DNA of 64,000 bases from Mycobacteroides sp. CBMA 271 (lineage in GTDB: Bacteria > Actinomycetota > Actinomycetes > Mycobacteriales > Mycobacteriaceae), in contig NZ_VTHB01000004.1 of the NCBI RefSeq assembly GCF_009729205.1, forward strand, positions 1 to 64,000, in the 5' to 3' direction. A program made the position numbers and the translations under genes. Positions 34,830 through 44,692 of this stretch are shown here, one piece after another (the stretch's first letter is position 1; every line of letters starts with the position of its first letter). The notes under the pieces were generated by a model, which had not been told where the DNA came from, made no database searches, and worked only from the letters and a program-made list of their open reading frames with translations.

Positions 34830-35492
34830 ATGGCCAGTCGTCATGGGCAGGGACCTCACGTTGCCGTCTCGGTGCGTGGTGCCTCGGTGCGGCGTGACTC
34901 GGTCCGGGGCGAGCAGAAGCTGCGCACCCGCACCTCGTTGATGGAGGCGGCTCTCGAACTCTCGCGCACACAGGGGTTCTCGGGATTGAGCCTGCGTGAT
35001 GTGGCCCGCGGTGCGGGAATTTCGCCGACCGCGTTCTACCGGCATTTCTCTTCGCTCGATGATCTGGGCGTGGCGCTGGCCGAAGAAGGCATGCGCATCG
35101 CCCGGGGGATCGCTAGGGAAGTACGTCGGCGTGAACCGGCGACGGTGTCCGAGGCCATGAACATCCTCGCTGAACAGGTGCGGGAAAACCCTGATCAGCT
35201 TCGATTCGTCGTCACCGAGCGCTACACCGCACCCACCGAGGTGCGGCGTGCGGTGAGTATCGAGATGCGGTTGTTGGCTGGAGAGTTGGCCATCGATCTG
35301 GCACGTCGCGATCAGATGCGCCTGTGGGATTCGGCCGACCTCACCACCGCGGCGAATCTCCTTTTGTCGATCGCCGCCAACGCGGTAGCGGAACTGGTGC
35401 AGCCCGACACCGACACCGGTGAGGTGGTTGACGGCGCTACCAGCGCGCTGACGATGGTGTTCGTCGGTCTACAGAACTGGCGGTCCAGCTAG
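34830..35492 (+). CDS. TetR-family regulator, FabR/DesT-like
   Basis: About 220 residues. The DNA-binding region (LSLRDVARGAGISPTAFYRH) and the following stretch FSSLDDLGVALAEE closely resemble FabR of Escherichia coli, a regulator of unsaturated fatty-acid synthesis. The divergent flavin reductase is of the desaturase-partner type, so control of lipid desaturation is a reasonable inference. The start is uncertain. ATG 34830 has AAGG upstream and leaves room for the inverted repeat at 34745-34763. Starts at 34743 (ATG) and 34758 (GTG) are in frame. Confidence 0.82.
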   Translation: MASRHGQGPHVAVSVRGASVRRDSVRGEQKLRTRTSLMEAALELSRTQGFSGLSLRDVARGAGISPTAFYRHFSSLDDLGVALAEEGMRIARGIAREVRRREPATVSEAMNILAEQVRENPDQLRFVVTERYTAPTEVRRAVSIEMRLLAGELAIDLARRDQMRLWDSADLTTAANLLLSIAANAVAELVQPDTDTGEVVDGATSALTMVFVGLQNWRSS

Positions 35493-35504
35493 CTGGTGGC
35501 TTCG

Positions 35505-35666
35505 CTAGTCGCGACGCTCCGATTCGCCCAGGCGCTGATGTAGCCGGTCGCGGATTTCCTCGACGGTGTACGCCTGACGTCGGCGTTGATCGCGGACGAC
35601 CAGCACGCCTCCCGCCGCCACCCCGACGGCCCCTGCGAGCCCGAGCCACTTCCACATGTTGGCCAT
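35505..35666 (-). CDS. 53-residue single-pass membrane protein
   Basis: A short gene on the minus strand encoding MANMWKWLGLAGAVGVAAGG and onwards to a charged tail ending GESERRD. One hydrophobic helix (residues 5-24) is followed by a basic, helical cytoplasmic part (RDQRRRQAYTVEEIRDRL). Codon use is typical of the neighbours. Its start is 22 bp from that of the divergent permuted-papain-like gene, and it converges on the TetR gene. I do not know its function. Confidence 0.6.
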   Translation of the reverse strand: MANMWKWLGLAGAVGVAAGGVLVVRDQRRRQAYTVEEIRDRLHQRLGESERRD

Positions 35667-35688
35667 CGGTCCAGGCTACGGTGCCAAC

Positions 35689-36384
35689 ATGACCGAGCGC
35701 AGGAGTGCGTCGATTGAGGAAGCGCTTGATGCGACACGGACCGGCGACATTTGGGTGTTCCGCGGACGGTCGGGCCCAGATCGTCTGATCCAGACGCTGT
35801 CGAACAGTCCGGTCAACCATGTTGGCATGACGCTGACGATCGACGACCTACCGCCGCTCATGTGGCACGCCGAACTCGGCAACAAACTCACCGATGTATG
35901 GACCGGGGATAACCACCGGGGTGTGCAATTGCACGATGCGCGCGAGGCGATCGAGCGTTGGGCGCAGGTATACGGGCAGCGGTGCTGGCTTCGGCAGTTG
36001 AGCCCGCGGGTGAGCCGCGAGCAGGAGGACGCGGCGCTGCGTGTGGTGGCCCGGATGGATGGCACGCCGTTTCCTGCTACCGCACGGTTGACGGGTCGCT
36101 GGATGAGGGGCCGGCTCCCCACCGTGAGCGACTGGACACGCGGAATTCCCTTCGTGCACAAGAAGGTTCGTGAGGTGGCCGAGCGCGACAAGATGGAACA
36201 CCGCCAGGCGGGGTTGGAGACCGCGTTCTGCGCCGAGACGGTGGCGATCACCTACGAGGAGATGGGTCTCCTGATTACCGAGAAGCGGTCGAACTACTTC
36301 GACCCGGGATCGTTCTGGAGTGGGGACGCCCTGCCGCTAGCGCCCGGTTATGCACTGGGCAGGGAGATCGCCGTCGAGGTCTGA
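35689..36384 (+). CDS. permuted NlpC/P60 (YiiX/YaeF-like) enzyme
   Basis: A 231-residue protein with the circularly permuted papain-like layout. An N-terminal histidine block (SPVNHVGMTL, H44) is followed by MWHAE, and the candidate catalytic cysteine comes late, C181 in ETAFCAETVA. Proteins of this group include amidases and lipid-bond hydrolases, but many are untested. It has no signal peptide, so a cytoplasmic role is likely. ATG 35689 is the first methionine of the conserved part. I am moderately sure of the fold and not of the reaction. Confidence 0.72.
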   Translation: MTERRSASIEEALDATRTGDIWVFRGRSGPDRLIQTLSNSPVNHVGMTLTIDDLPPLMWHAELGNKLTDVWTGDNHRGVQLHDAREAIERWAQVYGQRCWLRQLSPRVSREQEDAALRVVARMDGTPFPATARLTGRWMRGRLPTVSDWTRGIPFVHKKVREVAERDKMEHRQAGLETAFCAETVAITYEEMGLLITEKRSNYFDPGSFWSGDALPLAPGYALGREIAVEV

Positions 36385-36435
36385 TCTGCGTTCGCCGGCT
36401 TCACATACCGACTTCGGGTGTGGCGTGGCCGCGGA

Positions 36436-37260
36436 TCATGTCCGCACCCGGTCCGCTCGCGTGTAGACGTTCATGCTGTCCTCTCGCAGGAACGCGACGA
36501 GGGTCATCCCGGACTGTGCCGCGAGATCAACGGCGAGCGATGACGGTGCCGAGACCGCGGCCAGGATCGGGACCCCGGCCATGGTGGCTTTCTGTGCGAG
36601 CTCGAAGGACGCCCGGCCGCTCACCAGCAGCACCGTTCCGGTCAGCGGCAGCCTGGTGTTCTCAAGTGCCCACCCAATGACCTTGTCTACCGCGTTATGC
36701 CGGCCGATGTCCTCGCGCACCACCATCATGGTGCCGTCCGTGGTGAACAGCGCCGCCGCATGTAGCCCGCCTGTGGACGCGAAAACCTTTTGTGCCGAAC
36801 GAAGTTTGTCGGGTAGGCCAACCATCGTGTCCGTCTGGATTGTGGACGGGTCGTCGCCGGGGGAGAAGCGGCTAATGGTGCGCACCGCGTCCAGTGAGCC
36901 CTTGCCGCAGACGCCGCAGGACGAGGTGGTGTAGAAGTTTCTCGTCACCGCCGGGTCAGGTGCGGGAACTCCGGGAGCCAACGTGACATCCAGGACGTTG
37001 TACGTGTTCAGGCCGTCGGGGCCCTCGCCCTGGCAGTACCGCACCGTCAACAGATCGTCGCGGCCTGCGATGACGCCCTCGGTGAGTAGGAATCCTTGGG
37101 TGAGTTCGACATCCGACCCCGGGGTGCGCATGGTGACCGCCACCGCCCGCCCGTTGACCCGAATCTCCAAGGGTTCTTCAACGACGAGCGTCTCGCTACG
37201 GTCGTTGCTTCCGGCACCCTCGATGCGCGTGATCTTGCGCCTATCGGTGACCCTACCCAC
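36436..37260 (-). CDS. fdhD: formate dehydrogenase accessory sulfurtransferase FdhD
   Basis: A 274-residue FdhD. The sulfur-carrying cysteines are C115 and C118 in [21 protein letters not shown] and the strand [11 protein letters not shown] form the GDP/Moco-binding part. FdhD passes sulfur from a cysteine desulfurase to the molybdenum cofactor before it is inserted in formate dehydrogenase. I chose GTG 37260, with GAGG upstream; it overlaps the upstream molybdoenzyme stop by 8 bp. A TTG at 37275 is the alternative. Coupling to the molybdoenzyme gene indicates that enzyme as its client. Confidence 0.94.
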   Translation of the reverse strand: MGRVTDRRKITRIEGAGSNDRSETLVVEEPLEIRVNGRAVAVTMRTPGSDVELTQGFLLTEGVIAGRDDLLTVRYCQGEGPDGLNTYNVLDVTLAPGVPAPDPAVTRNFYTTSSCGVCGKGSLDAVRTISRFSPGDDPSTIQTDTMVGLPDKLRSAQKVFASTGGLHAAALFTTDGTMMVVREDIGRHNAVDKVIGWALENTRLPLTGTVLLVSGRASFELAQKATMAGVPILAAVSAPSSLAVDLAAQSGMTLVAFLREDSMNVYTRADRVRT

Positions 37261-39592
37261 CGTCGCGGGCCTCAAGCCGAATCACGACTGCCTTGGACAC
37301 CGGGGTGTTGGACCGCTCTGCGACGTGATCCAGGGGCACAAGCGAATTGGTCTCCGGGTAGTACGCGGCGGCGTTACCGCGCGGAGTGGAGTATGGCACC
37401 ACCAGAAAGTCGTCGGCTCGCCGTTCTTGTCCCTCCCACTCGGATACCAGGTCTACCCGCGAACCCTCGGACAACCCGAATGCCGCAAGATCTTCCGGGT
37501 TGACGAAGACCACCCGCCGGCCGCCCTTGACACCGCGGTAACGATCGTCAAGGCCGTAGATGGTGGTGTTGTACTGGTCATGGCTGCGTAGCGTTTGCAG
37601 CACCAGCCGGCCCGCGGGCACCGGCACCCACTCCACCGGCGCCACTGAGAAGTTGGCCTTACCTGTGTGGGTGGGGAATTGGCGTTCGTCACGTGGCGGG
37701 TGCGGCAACGCGAATCCATCCGGTTGGCGGACCCTGGTGTTGTAATCGGTACACCCGGGTACGACCCGTGAGATGGCATCGCGGATGGTGTCGTAGTCGT
37801 CGCTGAACCGCTCCCACGGCACCGGGTGCTCGGGCCCCAGGACGGTCCGTGCCAGCTCGCAGACGATGGCGACCTCGCTGCGCAGCAGCGTGCTCGGTGG
37901 ATGCAGACTGCCCCGTGACAGGTGCACTATGGACATCGAATCCTCCACAGAAACAAGCTGTTTCCCGGTTTTCTGGATGTCCCTGTCGGTGCGCCCGAGG
38001 GTCGGCAGGATGAGTGAGGTGCCGCCGTTCACCAGGTGACTGCGGTTGAGCTTGGTGGAAATCTGCACCGTCAGGGCACAATTGCTCAGCGCCGCCTCCG
38101 TGACGGCGGTGTCGGGGGTTGCCGAGGCGAAATTGCCGCCCATGCCGATGAATACCGACACCCTGCCGTCCCGCATGGCCCGGATCGCATCGACCGTGTC
38201 CAACCCGTGCTTTCGGGGGGAGGTGATGCCGAACTCGGAATCCAGTGCGGCCAGGAATTCTTCGGGCATCTGTTCCCAGATGCCCATGGTGCGGTCGCCC
38301 TGAACGTTGGAGTGGCCCCGCACGGGGCACACCCCGGCGCCCGGCTTGCCGATCATGCCGCGCATCAACAGCAGGTTGGTCGCTTCGCCGATGGTGGCCA
38401 CCGCATGCCGGTGCTGGGTAAGTCCCATCGCCCAGCAGAAGATGGTGCGCTGTGATTTGGCGAGCATATCGGCGACGGTCCGCAGCTGGGGCATGTCGAT
38501 ACCCGTTGCCTGGGTGACGGTTTCCCAGTCGACCGTCCGCGTCCGTGCGGCCCATTCCTCGTATCCAGCGCAGTGCTCTTCGATGAACTGTCGGTCGACG
38601 ATGGTGCCCGGGTTGGCGTCTTCGGCCTCCAACAGCAGCCTGCCCAAGCCGGCGAAGAGCGCCATATCGCCGCCGAGGCGGATCTGCACGAACTCGTCGG
38701 CGATGGCCACGCCGTGACCGACCACCCCGTTGACCTTCTGCGGGTCCTTGAACCGGAGCAGCCCGGCTTCGGGGAGGGGGTTGACGGCAATGATCTTGGC
38801 GCCGTTGGCTTTCGCCTTCTCCAGAACCGACAGCATGCGGGGATGGTTGGTGCCGGGGTTCTGGCCAGCGATGAGGATGACGTCGGCATGCTCGATGTCG
38901 GGTACCGAGACCGAGCCCTTGCCGATGCCGATGGAGTCGGTCAGCGCGGTGCCCGACGACTCGTGGCACATGTTCGAGCAGTCGGGCAGGTTGTTGGTTC
39001 CCAGGCTGCGGACCATCAACTGGTAGCAGAATGCTGCCTCATTACTGGTACGTCCCGAGGTGTAGAACGCCAGTCGGTCCGGGTCGGCCGCCGCGGTGAT
39101 CTCGCTGGCGATGAGTGCATACGCGTCGTCCCACTCGATGGGCCGGTAGTGCGATTCGCCCGGACGCAGCACCATCGGGTGGGTGAGGCGACCTTGTTGG
39201 CTGAGCCAATATTCGGGTTGCTTACGCAGGTCCTCGACGGAGTGCTGGGCGAAGAATTCTGGGGTGACGGTGCGCGTGGTCGCCTCTTCGGCAACCGCTT
39301 TGGCCCCGTTCTCGCAGAACTCCGCGAGTTTGCGGTGCCCCGGAGTTTCGGGCCAGGCACATCCCGGGCAGTCGAAGCCGTGACGCTGATTCACCCTGGC
39401 CAGAGTGGCGACGGTACGCAGTGGTCCCATTTGTTCGATGCCGCGTTGCAGGGAAACTCCCACCGCGGTCATCCCCGCGGCGACGTCCTTCGCCCCGGTG
39501 ACTGCGATATGGGGTTCCCCTGCCTCGTCGGGTTGGGGTGCGCTGCCCTGGCCAAAGCCGTCACCAACCCTCGGTATCCGGTGCCCGGTCAT
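37253..39592 (-). CDS. fdhF: FdhF/YdeP-family molybdopterin oxidoreductase
   Basis: A 779-residue molybdoenzyme of the Fdhalpha-like (YdeP) group, the same length as M. tuberculosis Rv2900c. Near the N-terminus is CPGCAWPE (C75, C78), the shortened cluster motif of this group. The Moco-binding domains follow ([36 protein letters not shown]), with the C-terminal dinucleotide-binding barrel at about 640-779. Whether it oxidises formate is unproven for the group. No NADH or quinone subunit lies beside it. ATG 39592 is chosen; an ATG at 39601 and an upstream extension are possible. Confidence 0.88.
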   Translation of the reverse strand: MTGHRIPRVGDGFGQGSAPQPDEAGEPHIAVTGAKDVAAGMTAVGVSLQRGIEQMGPLRTVATLARVNQRHGFDCPGCAWPETPGHRKLAEFCENGAKAVAEEATTRTVTPEFFAQHSVEDLRKQPEYWLSQQGRLTHPMVLRPGESHYRPIEWDDAYALIASEITAAADPDRLAFYTSGRTSNEAAFCYQLMVRSLGTNNLPDCSNMCHESSGTALTDSIGIGKGSVSVPDIEHADVILIAGQNPGTNHPRMLSVLEKAKANGAKIIAVNPLPEAGLLRFKDPQKVNGVVGHGVAIADEFVQIRLGGDMALFAGLGRLLLEAEDANPGTIVDRQFIEEHCAGYEEWAARTRTVDWETVTQATGIDMPQLRTVADMLAKSQRTIFCWAMGLTQHRHAVATIGEATNLLLMRGMIGKPGAGVCPVRGHSNVQGDRTMGIWEQMPEEFLAALDSEFGITSPRKHGLDTVDAIRAMRDGRVSVFIGMGGNFASATPDTAVTEAALSNCALTVQISTKLNRSHLVNGGTSLILPTLGRTDRDIQKTGKQLVSVEDSMSIVHLSRGSLHPPSTLLRSEVAIVCELARTVLGPEHPVPWERFSDDYDTIRDAISRVVPGCTDYNTRVRQPDGFALPHPPRDERQFPTHTGKANFSVAPVEWVPVPAGRLVLQTLRSHDQYNTTIYGLDDRYRGVKGGRRVVFVNPEDLAAFGLSEGSRVDLVSEWEGQERRADDFLVVPYSTPRGNAAAYYPETNSLVPLDHVAERSNTPVSKAVVIRLEARDGG

Positions 39593-39920
39593 GGTTCTCA
39601 TTCTGGACCCGCTGCGGGCGTCCCGGTGTTCCAACCCCCGATTGGTCGTCAGGTTCAGGAGCGCCAACGGGCAACCAAGCAGATGCTTGGCTGATCTTTG
39701 TGATTTGCCTCACGTCTACTCGTCGGTAGTGACGCAACGGCACTGGCCAGGCGGCAAGCATGGTCTTGACGGGTGTCAAGTTTCGGGCGCGCAGGTATGC
39801 CCCCGTCAAGGTCAGCGGTGTGAAAGTGCAATAATCGGTACCGAGAGTGACAGAAAACTCTGCTGAATGGTGGCGTACGTACCGTCACCGCCAGAGTTCG
39901 TCGTGAAAGGTAGGTCACCG
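39593..39920. promoter_or_regulatory. divergent intergenic region fdhF / korA
   Basis: About 330 bp without a gene. It holds a 16-bp inverted repeat (CTTGAC-GGGT-GTCAAG, 39765-39780) and a further GTCAAG at 39805-39810. It also has a weak AT-rich patch (CAATAATCGG, near 39830) that could be a -10 region for korA. AAAGG at 39906-39910 is the likely korA ribosome site. Confidence 0.4.
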
Positions 39921-41828
39921 GTGGGCGACGGAGCCGTGTCGGAGAAGCTGGAAAAGGTCGTCATCCGGTTTGCTGGAGACTCAGGTGACGGTATGCAGCT
40001 CACCGGAGACCGATTTACCTCCGAGGCCGCCGTCTTCGGCAATGACCTCGCCACGCAGCCGAACTATCCCGCCGAGATCCGTGCTCCACAGGGCACGCTG
40101 CCCGGCGTTTCTTCCTTCCAGATCCAGATTGCCGACTACGACATCCTCACGGCGGGCGACCGGCCCGACGTGCTGGTGGCGATGAACCCGGCGGCGCTCA
40201 AGGCCAATATCGGCGACCTGCCGCGCGGCGGCATGGTGATCGCGAACTCCGACGAGTTCACCAAGCGGAACCTGGCCAAGGTCGACTACCAGTCTGATCC
40301 GCTGGAGCACGACGACATGTCGGACTACGTGATTTATCAAGTACCGATGACCACCTTGGCGCTCGGTGCCGTCGAGTCCGCCGGAGTCTCGAAGAAAGAC
40401 GGTGCGCGCACCAAGAACATGTTCGCGCTCGGGCTGCTGTCCTGGATGTACCACCGTCCGTTGGAGGGCACCGAGCAGTTCCTGCGCGAGAAGTTCGCGA
40501 AGAAGCCTGATGTGGCCGAGGCCAACATCCTGGCCTTCCGGGCCGGCTGGAACTACGGCGAGACCACCGAAGCCTTCGGAACCACCTACGAGGTGGCCAA
40601 GGCAGCGCTGCCGGCTGGTCAGTACCGGCAGGTCTCGGGTAACACGGCGCTGGCGTACGGCGTCGTGGCCGCGGGCCAGCTTGCGAAGACCCAGGTGGTA
40701 CTCGGTACGTACCCGATCACCCCCGCATCGGACATCCTGCACGAGCTGAGCAAGCTCAAGAACTTCGGTGTGCTGTCGTTCCAGGCCGAGGACGAAATTG
40801 CCGGAATCGGTGCGGCCCTTGGTGCCTCGTTCGGTGGCGCCCTCGGTGTCACCAGCACCTCCGGTCCCGGCGTTGCGCTCAAGAGCGAGGCCGTGGGTCT
40901 GGCGGTCATGACCGAACTGCCACTGTTGGTGATCGACGTGCAGCGTGGTGGCCCGTCCACGGGACTGCCCACCAAGACCGAGCAGGCCGACCTGTTGCAG
41001 GCCCTCTACGGCCGCAACGGCGAATCACCCATCGCGGTGCTGGCCCCGCGTTCGCCTTCGGACTGCTTCGACATCGCCGTCGAGGCGGTGCGCATCGCGC
41101 TCACGTACCGGACCCCGGTGATGATCCTGTCCGACGGAGCGATCGCCAACGGTTCTGAGCCATGGGCCATCCCGGATATTGCGAGCTATCCGGCGATCGA
41201 GCACACGTTCGCCACACCGGATGAGGACTTCGCGCCCTATAACCGCGACCCGGAGACGCTGGCACGCCAGTTCGCCGTGCCCGGTACCCCCGGGCTAGAG
41301 CACCGTATCGGCGGTCTAGAGAAGGCCAACGGCTCGGGCAACATCTCCTACGATCCGGCCAACCACGACCTCATGGTGCGGCTGCGTCAGCTCAAGATTG
41401 ACGGAATCACGGTGCCGGACTTGGAGGTTGACGATCCATCCGGTGACGCCCAATTGCTGATGATCGGATGGGGCAGCTCGTACGGCCCCATCGGTGAGGC
41501 ATGCCGGCGTGCTCGCCGCAAGGGCCTCAAGGTGGCTCACGCCCATCTGCGTCATCTCAATCCGTTCCCGAACAACCTGGGCGAGGTGCTGCGTAAGTAC
41601 CCGAAGGTCGTTGCGCCGGAAATGAACCTGGGTCAGCTGTCACTGCTACTGCGTGGCAAGTTCCTGGTGGACGTGCAATCGGTGACGAAGGTGCAGGGCA
41701 TGGCCTTCCTCGCCGACGAGGTCGAAGAAATCATCGATGCGGCCCTGGACGGGTCGCTCGCCGAAAAGGAAAGCCAGAAGGCCGTTCTCGCACGCGAGTC
41801 TGCGGTGGCCATAGGGGATCGAGCATGA
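39921..41828 (+). CDS. korA: 2-oxoglutarate:ferredoxin oxidoreductase, alpha subunit
   Basis: About 635 residues. It fuses the gamma-type domain (RFAGDSGDGMQLTGDRF at the start, then NPAALKANIGDLP) to the alpha domain (GTYPITPASDILHE, then TSTSGPGVALKSEA). With KorB it converts 2-oxoglutarate and CoA to succinyl-CoA, reducing ferredoxin; in mycobacteria this is a CoA-dependent alternative to the 2-oxoglutarate dehydrogenase complex. GTG 39921 with AAAGG upstream is preferred; ATG 39867 would add 18 residues. An ATGA overlap couples it to korB. Confidence 0.95.
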   Translation: MGDGAVSEKLEKVVIRFAGDSGDGMQLTGDRFTSEAAVFGNDLATQPNYPAEIRAPQGTLPGVSSFQIQIADYDILTAGDRPDVLVAMNPAALKANIGDLPRGGMVIANSDEFTKRNLAKVDYQSDPLEHDDMSDYVIYQVPMTTLALGAVESAGVSKKDGARTKNMFALGLLSWMYHRPLEGTEQFLREKFAKKPDVAEANILAFRAGWNYGETTEAFGTTYEVAKAALPAGQYRQVSGNTALAYGVVAAGQLAKTQVVLGTYPITPASDILHELSKLKNFGVLSFQAEDEIAGIGAALGASFGGALGVTSTSGPGVALKSEAVGLAVMTELPLLVIDVQRGGPSTGLPTKTEQADLLQALYGRNGESPIAVLAPRSPSDCFDIAVEAVRIALTYRTPVMILSDGAIANGSEPWAIPDIASYPAIEHTFATPDEDFAPYNRDPETLARQFAVPGTPGLEHRIGGLEKANGSGNISYDPANHDLMVRLRQLKIDGITVPDLEVDDPSGDAQLLMIGWGSSYGPIGEACRRARRKGLKVAHAHLRHLNPFPNNLGEVLRKYPKVVAPEMNLGQLSLLLRGKFLVDVQSVTKVQGMAFLADEVEEIIDAALDGSLAEKESQKAVLARESAVAIGDRA

Positions 41829-42922
41829 CCGACGTTTTGAACGAAACCAGCGAGGTCAGTGGTCTGGCCGGTACCGATCTGGGGCTGACTGCGAATGCAT
41901 TGGTGCCCACCACCGATCAGGAGCAGAAGTCGAAGGACTTCACCTCCGACCAAGAGGTGCGCTGGTGCCCCGGTTGCGGTGACTACGTCATCCTCAACAC
42001 CATCCGCGGCTTCCTGCCCGAGCTCGGCCTCAAGCGCGAGAACATCGTGTTCATCAGCGGTATCGGCTGCTCCAGCCGTTTCCCGTACTACCTGGACACC
42101 TACGGCATGCACTCGATTCACGGGCGTGCTCCGGCCATTGCGACAGGCCTGGCGCTGGCCCGCGAGGACCTGTCGGTATGGGTGGTGACCGGTGACGGTG
42201 ACGCGCTGTCCATCGGCGGCAACCACTTGATCCACACGCTGCGCCGCAACGTGAACCTGACGATCCTGCTGTTCAATAACCGGATCTACGGCCTCACCAA
42301 GGGGCAGTACTCGCCGACTTCGGAGACCGGCAAGGTCACTAAGTCGACGCCGATGGGATCGCTGGACTACCCGTTCAACCCGGTGTCGCTGGCGCTCGGC
42401 GCCGAGGCGACGTTCATCGGACGCGCCCTGGACTCGGACAAGAAGGGTCTGTCGGAGGTGTTGCGTGCCGCGGCAGCGCACCGTGGTTCGGCGCTTGTCG
42501 AGATCCTGCAGGACTGCCCGATCTTCAACGACGGATCATTTGATCTGTTGCGCAAGGACGGGGCCGAGCAGCGCGTTATCAATGTGCACCACGGCGAGCC
42601 GATCACCTTCGGCGCCGAGGGTGAACTCTGCGTCATCCGTTCCGGTTTCGGCCTTGAGGTGGCCAAGACCGCCGACGTGAAGGCCGAGGACATCGTGGTG
42701 CACGACGCGCATACGGATGATCCGGCCTACGCCTTCGCCTTGTCCCGGTTGTCCGAGCAGAACCTTGAGCACACCGTCATGGGCGTGTTCCGCAGCGTGC
42801 AGCGGCCGAGCTATGACGACCTCGCACGCGAGCAGGTGGCCGCCGCCAAGGCTGCCAAGCCTGGCGACACGGCCGCATTGCAGGCGCTGTTGACTGGTCG
42901 CGACACCTGGACTGTCGGCTAG
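41825..42922 (+). CDS. korB: 2-oxoglutarate:ferredoxin oxidoreductase, beta subunit
   Basis: A 365-residue thiamine-diphosphate subunit. Cluster cysteines include C48 and C51 (WCPGCGDY) and the cysteine of GIGCSSRF. The TPP/Mg motif is GDGDALSIGGNHLIH with a later NNRIYGLTKGQYSPT. It is the catalytic partner of KorA and is translationally coupled to it. A GC-rich hairpin (CGGCGG 42941-42946 with CCGCCG 42956-42961) just after the stop may end the transcript. Confidence 0.96.
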   Translation: MTDVLNETSEVSGLAGTDLGLTANALVPTTDQEQKSKDFTSDQEVRWCPGCGDYVILNTIRGFLPELGLKRENIVFISGIGCSSRFPYYLDTYGMHSIHGRAPAIATGLALAREDLSVWVVTGDGDALSIGGNHLIHTLRRNVNLTILLFNNRIYGLTKGQYSPTSETGKVTKSTPMGSLDYPFNPVSLALGAEATFIGRALDSDKKGLSEVLRAAAAHRGSALVEILQDCPIFNDGSFDLLRKDGAEQRVINVHHGEPITFGAEGELCVIRSGFGLEVAKTADVKAEDIVVHDAHTDDPAYAFALSRLSEQNLEHTVMGVFRSVQRPSYDDLAREQVAAAKAAKPGDTAALQALLTGRDTWTVG

Positions 42923-42990
42923 TTCGACGGTAAATCCGTTCGGCGGCTGGGTTTTCCGCCGCGTGGTGCTTAGTCGCTTTGCTCATGCGT

Positions 42991-43048
42991 CGAGTGTGAG
43001 CGATGGGGCGTGAAAAGTCTCGAGTGTGAGCGCCGGTGCGCACACTCG
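42991..43048. repeat. tandem CGAGTGTGAGCG repeats with palindrome
   Basis: CGAGTGTGAGCG occurs at 42991-43002 and again at 43021-43032. The second copy begins a near-perfect palindrome (43021-43034 with 43035-43048): CGAGTGTG pairs with CACACTCG at the outer ends. The same CGAGTGTG/CACACTCG ends form the hairpin at 53962-54017. Confidence 0.6.
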
Positions 43049-43304
43049 GCGTGTGGTGCGGTTCGCCGTGAATCCGAATTCGTTGACACCCCATGCCTTT
43101 CGGGTGACCCCATCGCGCATTCGAAGCGCTGGTATTCAATTCTCCTTTCCTTTTCATTCCATTCTGTGGCAATTGGCAAACTCTGATGCTTGTGATGCCA
43201 ATGTGATTAGAGTTAATTTGTCAATTAGCCACGCCGCATGTTGTTGAAGTTTCTACCGTGACCAGTGTGATTTGCTGATTCGTGGTGTGGGTCACAATAT
43301 TGCC

Positions 43305-43318
43305 GTGATCTGACTCAC
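43305..43318. promoter_or_regulatory. candidate CRP-type operator upstream of rpf
   Basis: GTGATCTGACTCAC has perfect GTGA-N6-TCAC symmetry, the core of CRP-family sites. It lies about 400 bp before the rpf start, within the AT-rich part. In M. tuberculosis the CRP homologue Rv3676 controls rpfA. A role here is inference. Confidence 0.3.
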
Positions 43319-43520
43319 TAGTGCCAGGTAGACGGCACTCTAAGAGATCCTGAGAATTTCGTAAGTGACCTGGGGTTAGTCGCTGGAGATTCACTCCGTG
43401 ATTGTTTCGTGATTGGTTTGGTATCTGCGTGTCGCAGGGTGACTTTCGCTGGGGCCTTCCGTACCGTCCCTCAGGTCAACAAAGCGGAGCAAAACTCCGC
43501 ACCGTGAACCCCGTGTGTAA

Positions 43521-44042
<522 letters not shown>

Positions 44043-44056
44043 CCGCAGAACCACCT

Positions 44057-44096
44057 CAACAGCCGCGGACACCAATCAAGGTGTCCGCGGCTGTTG
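44057..44096 (+). terminator. strong hairpin terminator after rpf
   Basis: Two perfectly complementary 17-nt arms (44057-44073 and 44080-44096) flank a 6-nt loop, 15 bp after the rpf stop. No T-run follows, as is common in mycobacterial terminators. Confidence 0.85.
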
Positions 44097-44120
44097 GCGT
44101 CTGTGCGTACCTTTCTGTCT

Positions 44121-44687
44121 ATGGATCAACTCGCGGCCGTGGTGCTCACCGGGGGAGGCTCACGCCGCATGGGTCGCGACAAGGCGACCATCCGCTGGGG
44201 TGGGGCCACCCTGGCCCAACGCACCGTGCGGACGGTGGGCTCACGCTGTGCACCGGTGATCGTGGTGCGCGCCCCGCACCAGGACATCGGAGATCTGGAA
44301 GTGGTCGCCATCGAGGACCCGCAGCCGGGGCAGGGGCCGCTGGTCGCGATGGGGCAGGGCTTGCGGGTCGCCGCGGAACGGGGAGCGCGCAGGGCCTTTG
44401 TCTGTGCCGTCGACATGCCCTTGCTCGCCCCGGCGCTCATCGATGAACTCGCAACTGGTGGCGGTCGGATCACGCTTGCCGCGGCCGGCGGCCGGGATCA
44501 TTACCTGGCGGCCATCTATGACGTAGGCCTATGCGACATCATTGATGAGTTAACCGCTTCCGGGGAACGCCGGCTCGGCGTGCTTCTCGACAGCGTTGAT
44601 GTGCAACGAATTTCGATATCCAACCCCAACTGGGTCGTCAACGTGAACACGGAAGCGGACCTGGCCGCGCTGCCACCTCTACCCTGA
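44121..44687 (+). CDS. mobA: molybdenum cofactor guanylyltransferase MobA
   Basis: A 188-residue nucleotidyltransferase. The GTP-binding signature LTGGGSRRMGRDK is at 9-21, the central VCAVDMPLL holds the metal-binding aspartate, and NVNTEADL closes the fold. MobA adds GMP to the molybdenum cofactor, the form used by enzymes such as the FdhF-type protein 5 kb away. ATG 44121 fits the family start; an upstream GTG or ATG would run into the rpf terminator hairpin. Confidence 0.92.
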   Translation: MDQLAAVVLTGGGSRRMGRDKATIRWGGATLAQRTVRTVGSRCAPVIVVRAPHQDIGDLEVVAIEDPQPGQGPLVAMGQGLRVAAERGARRAFVCAVDMPLLAPALIDELATGGGRITLAAAGGRDHYLAAIYDVGLCDIIDELTASGERRLGVLLDSVDVQRISISNPNWVVNVNTEADLAALPPLP

Positions 44688-44692
44688 CAGGC

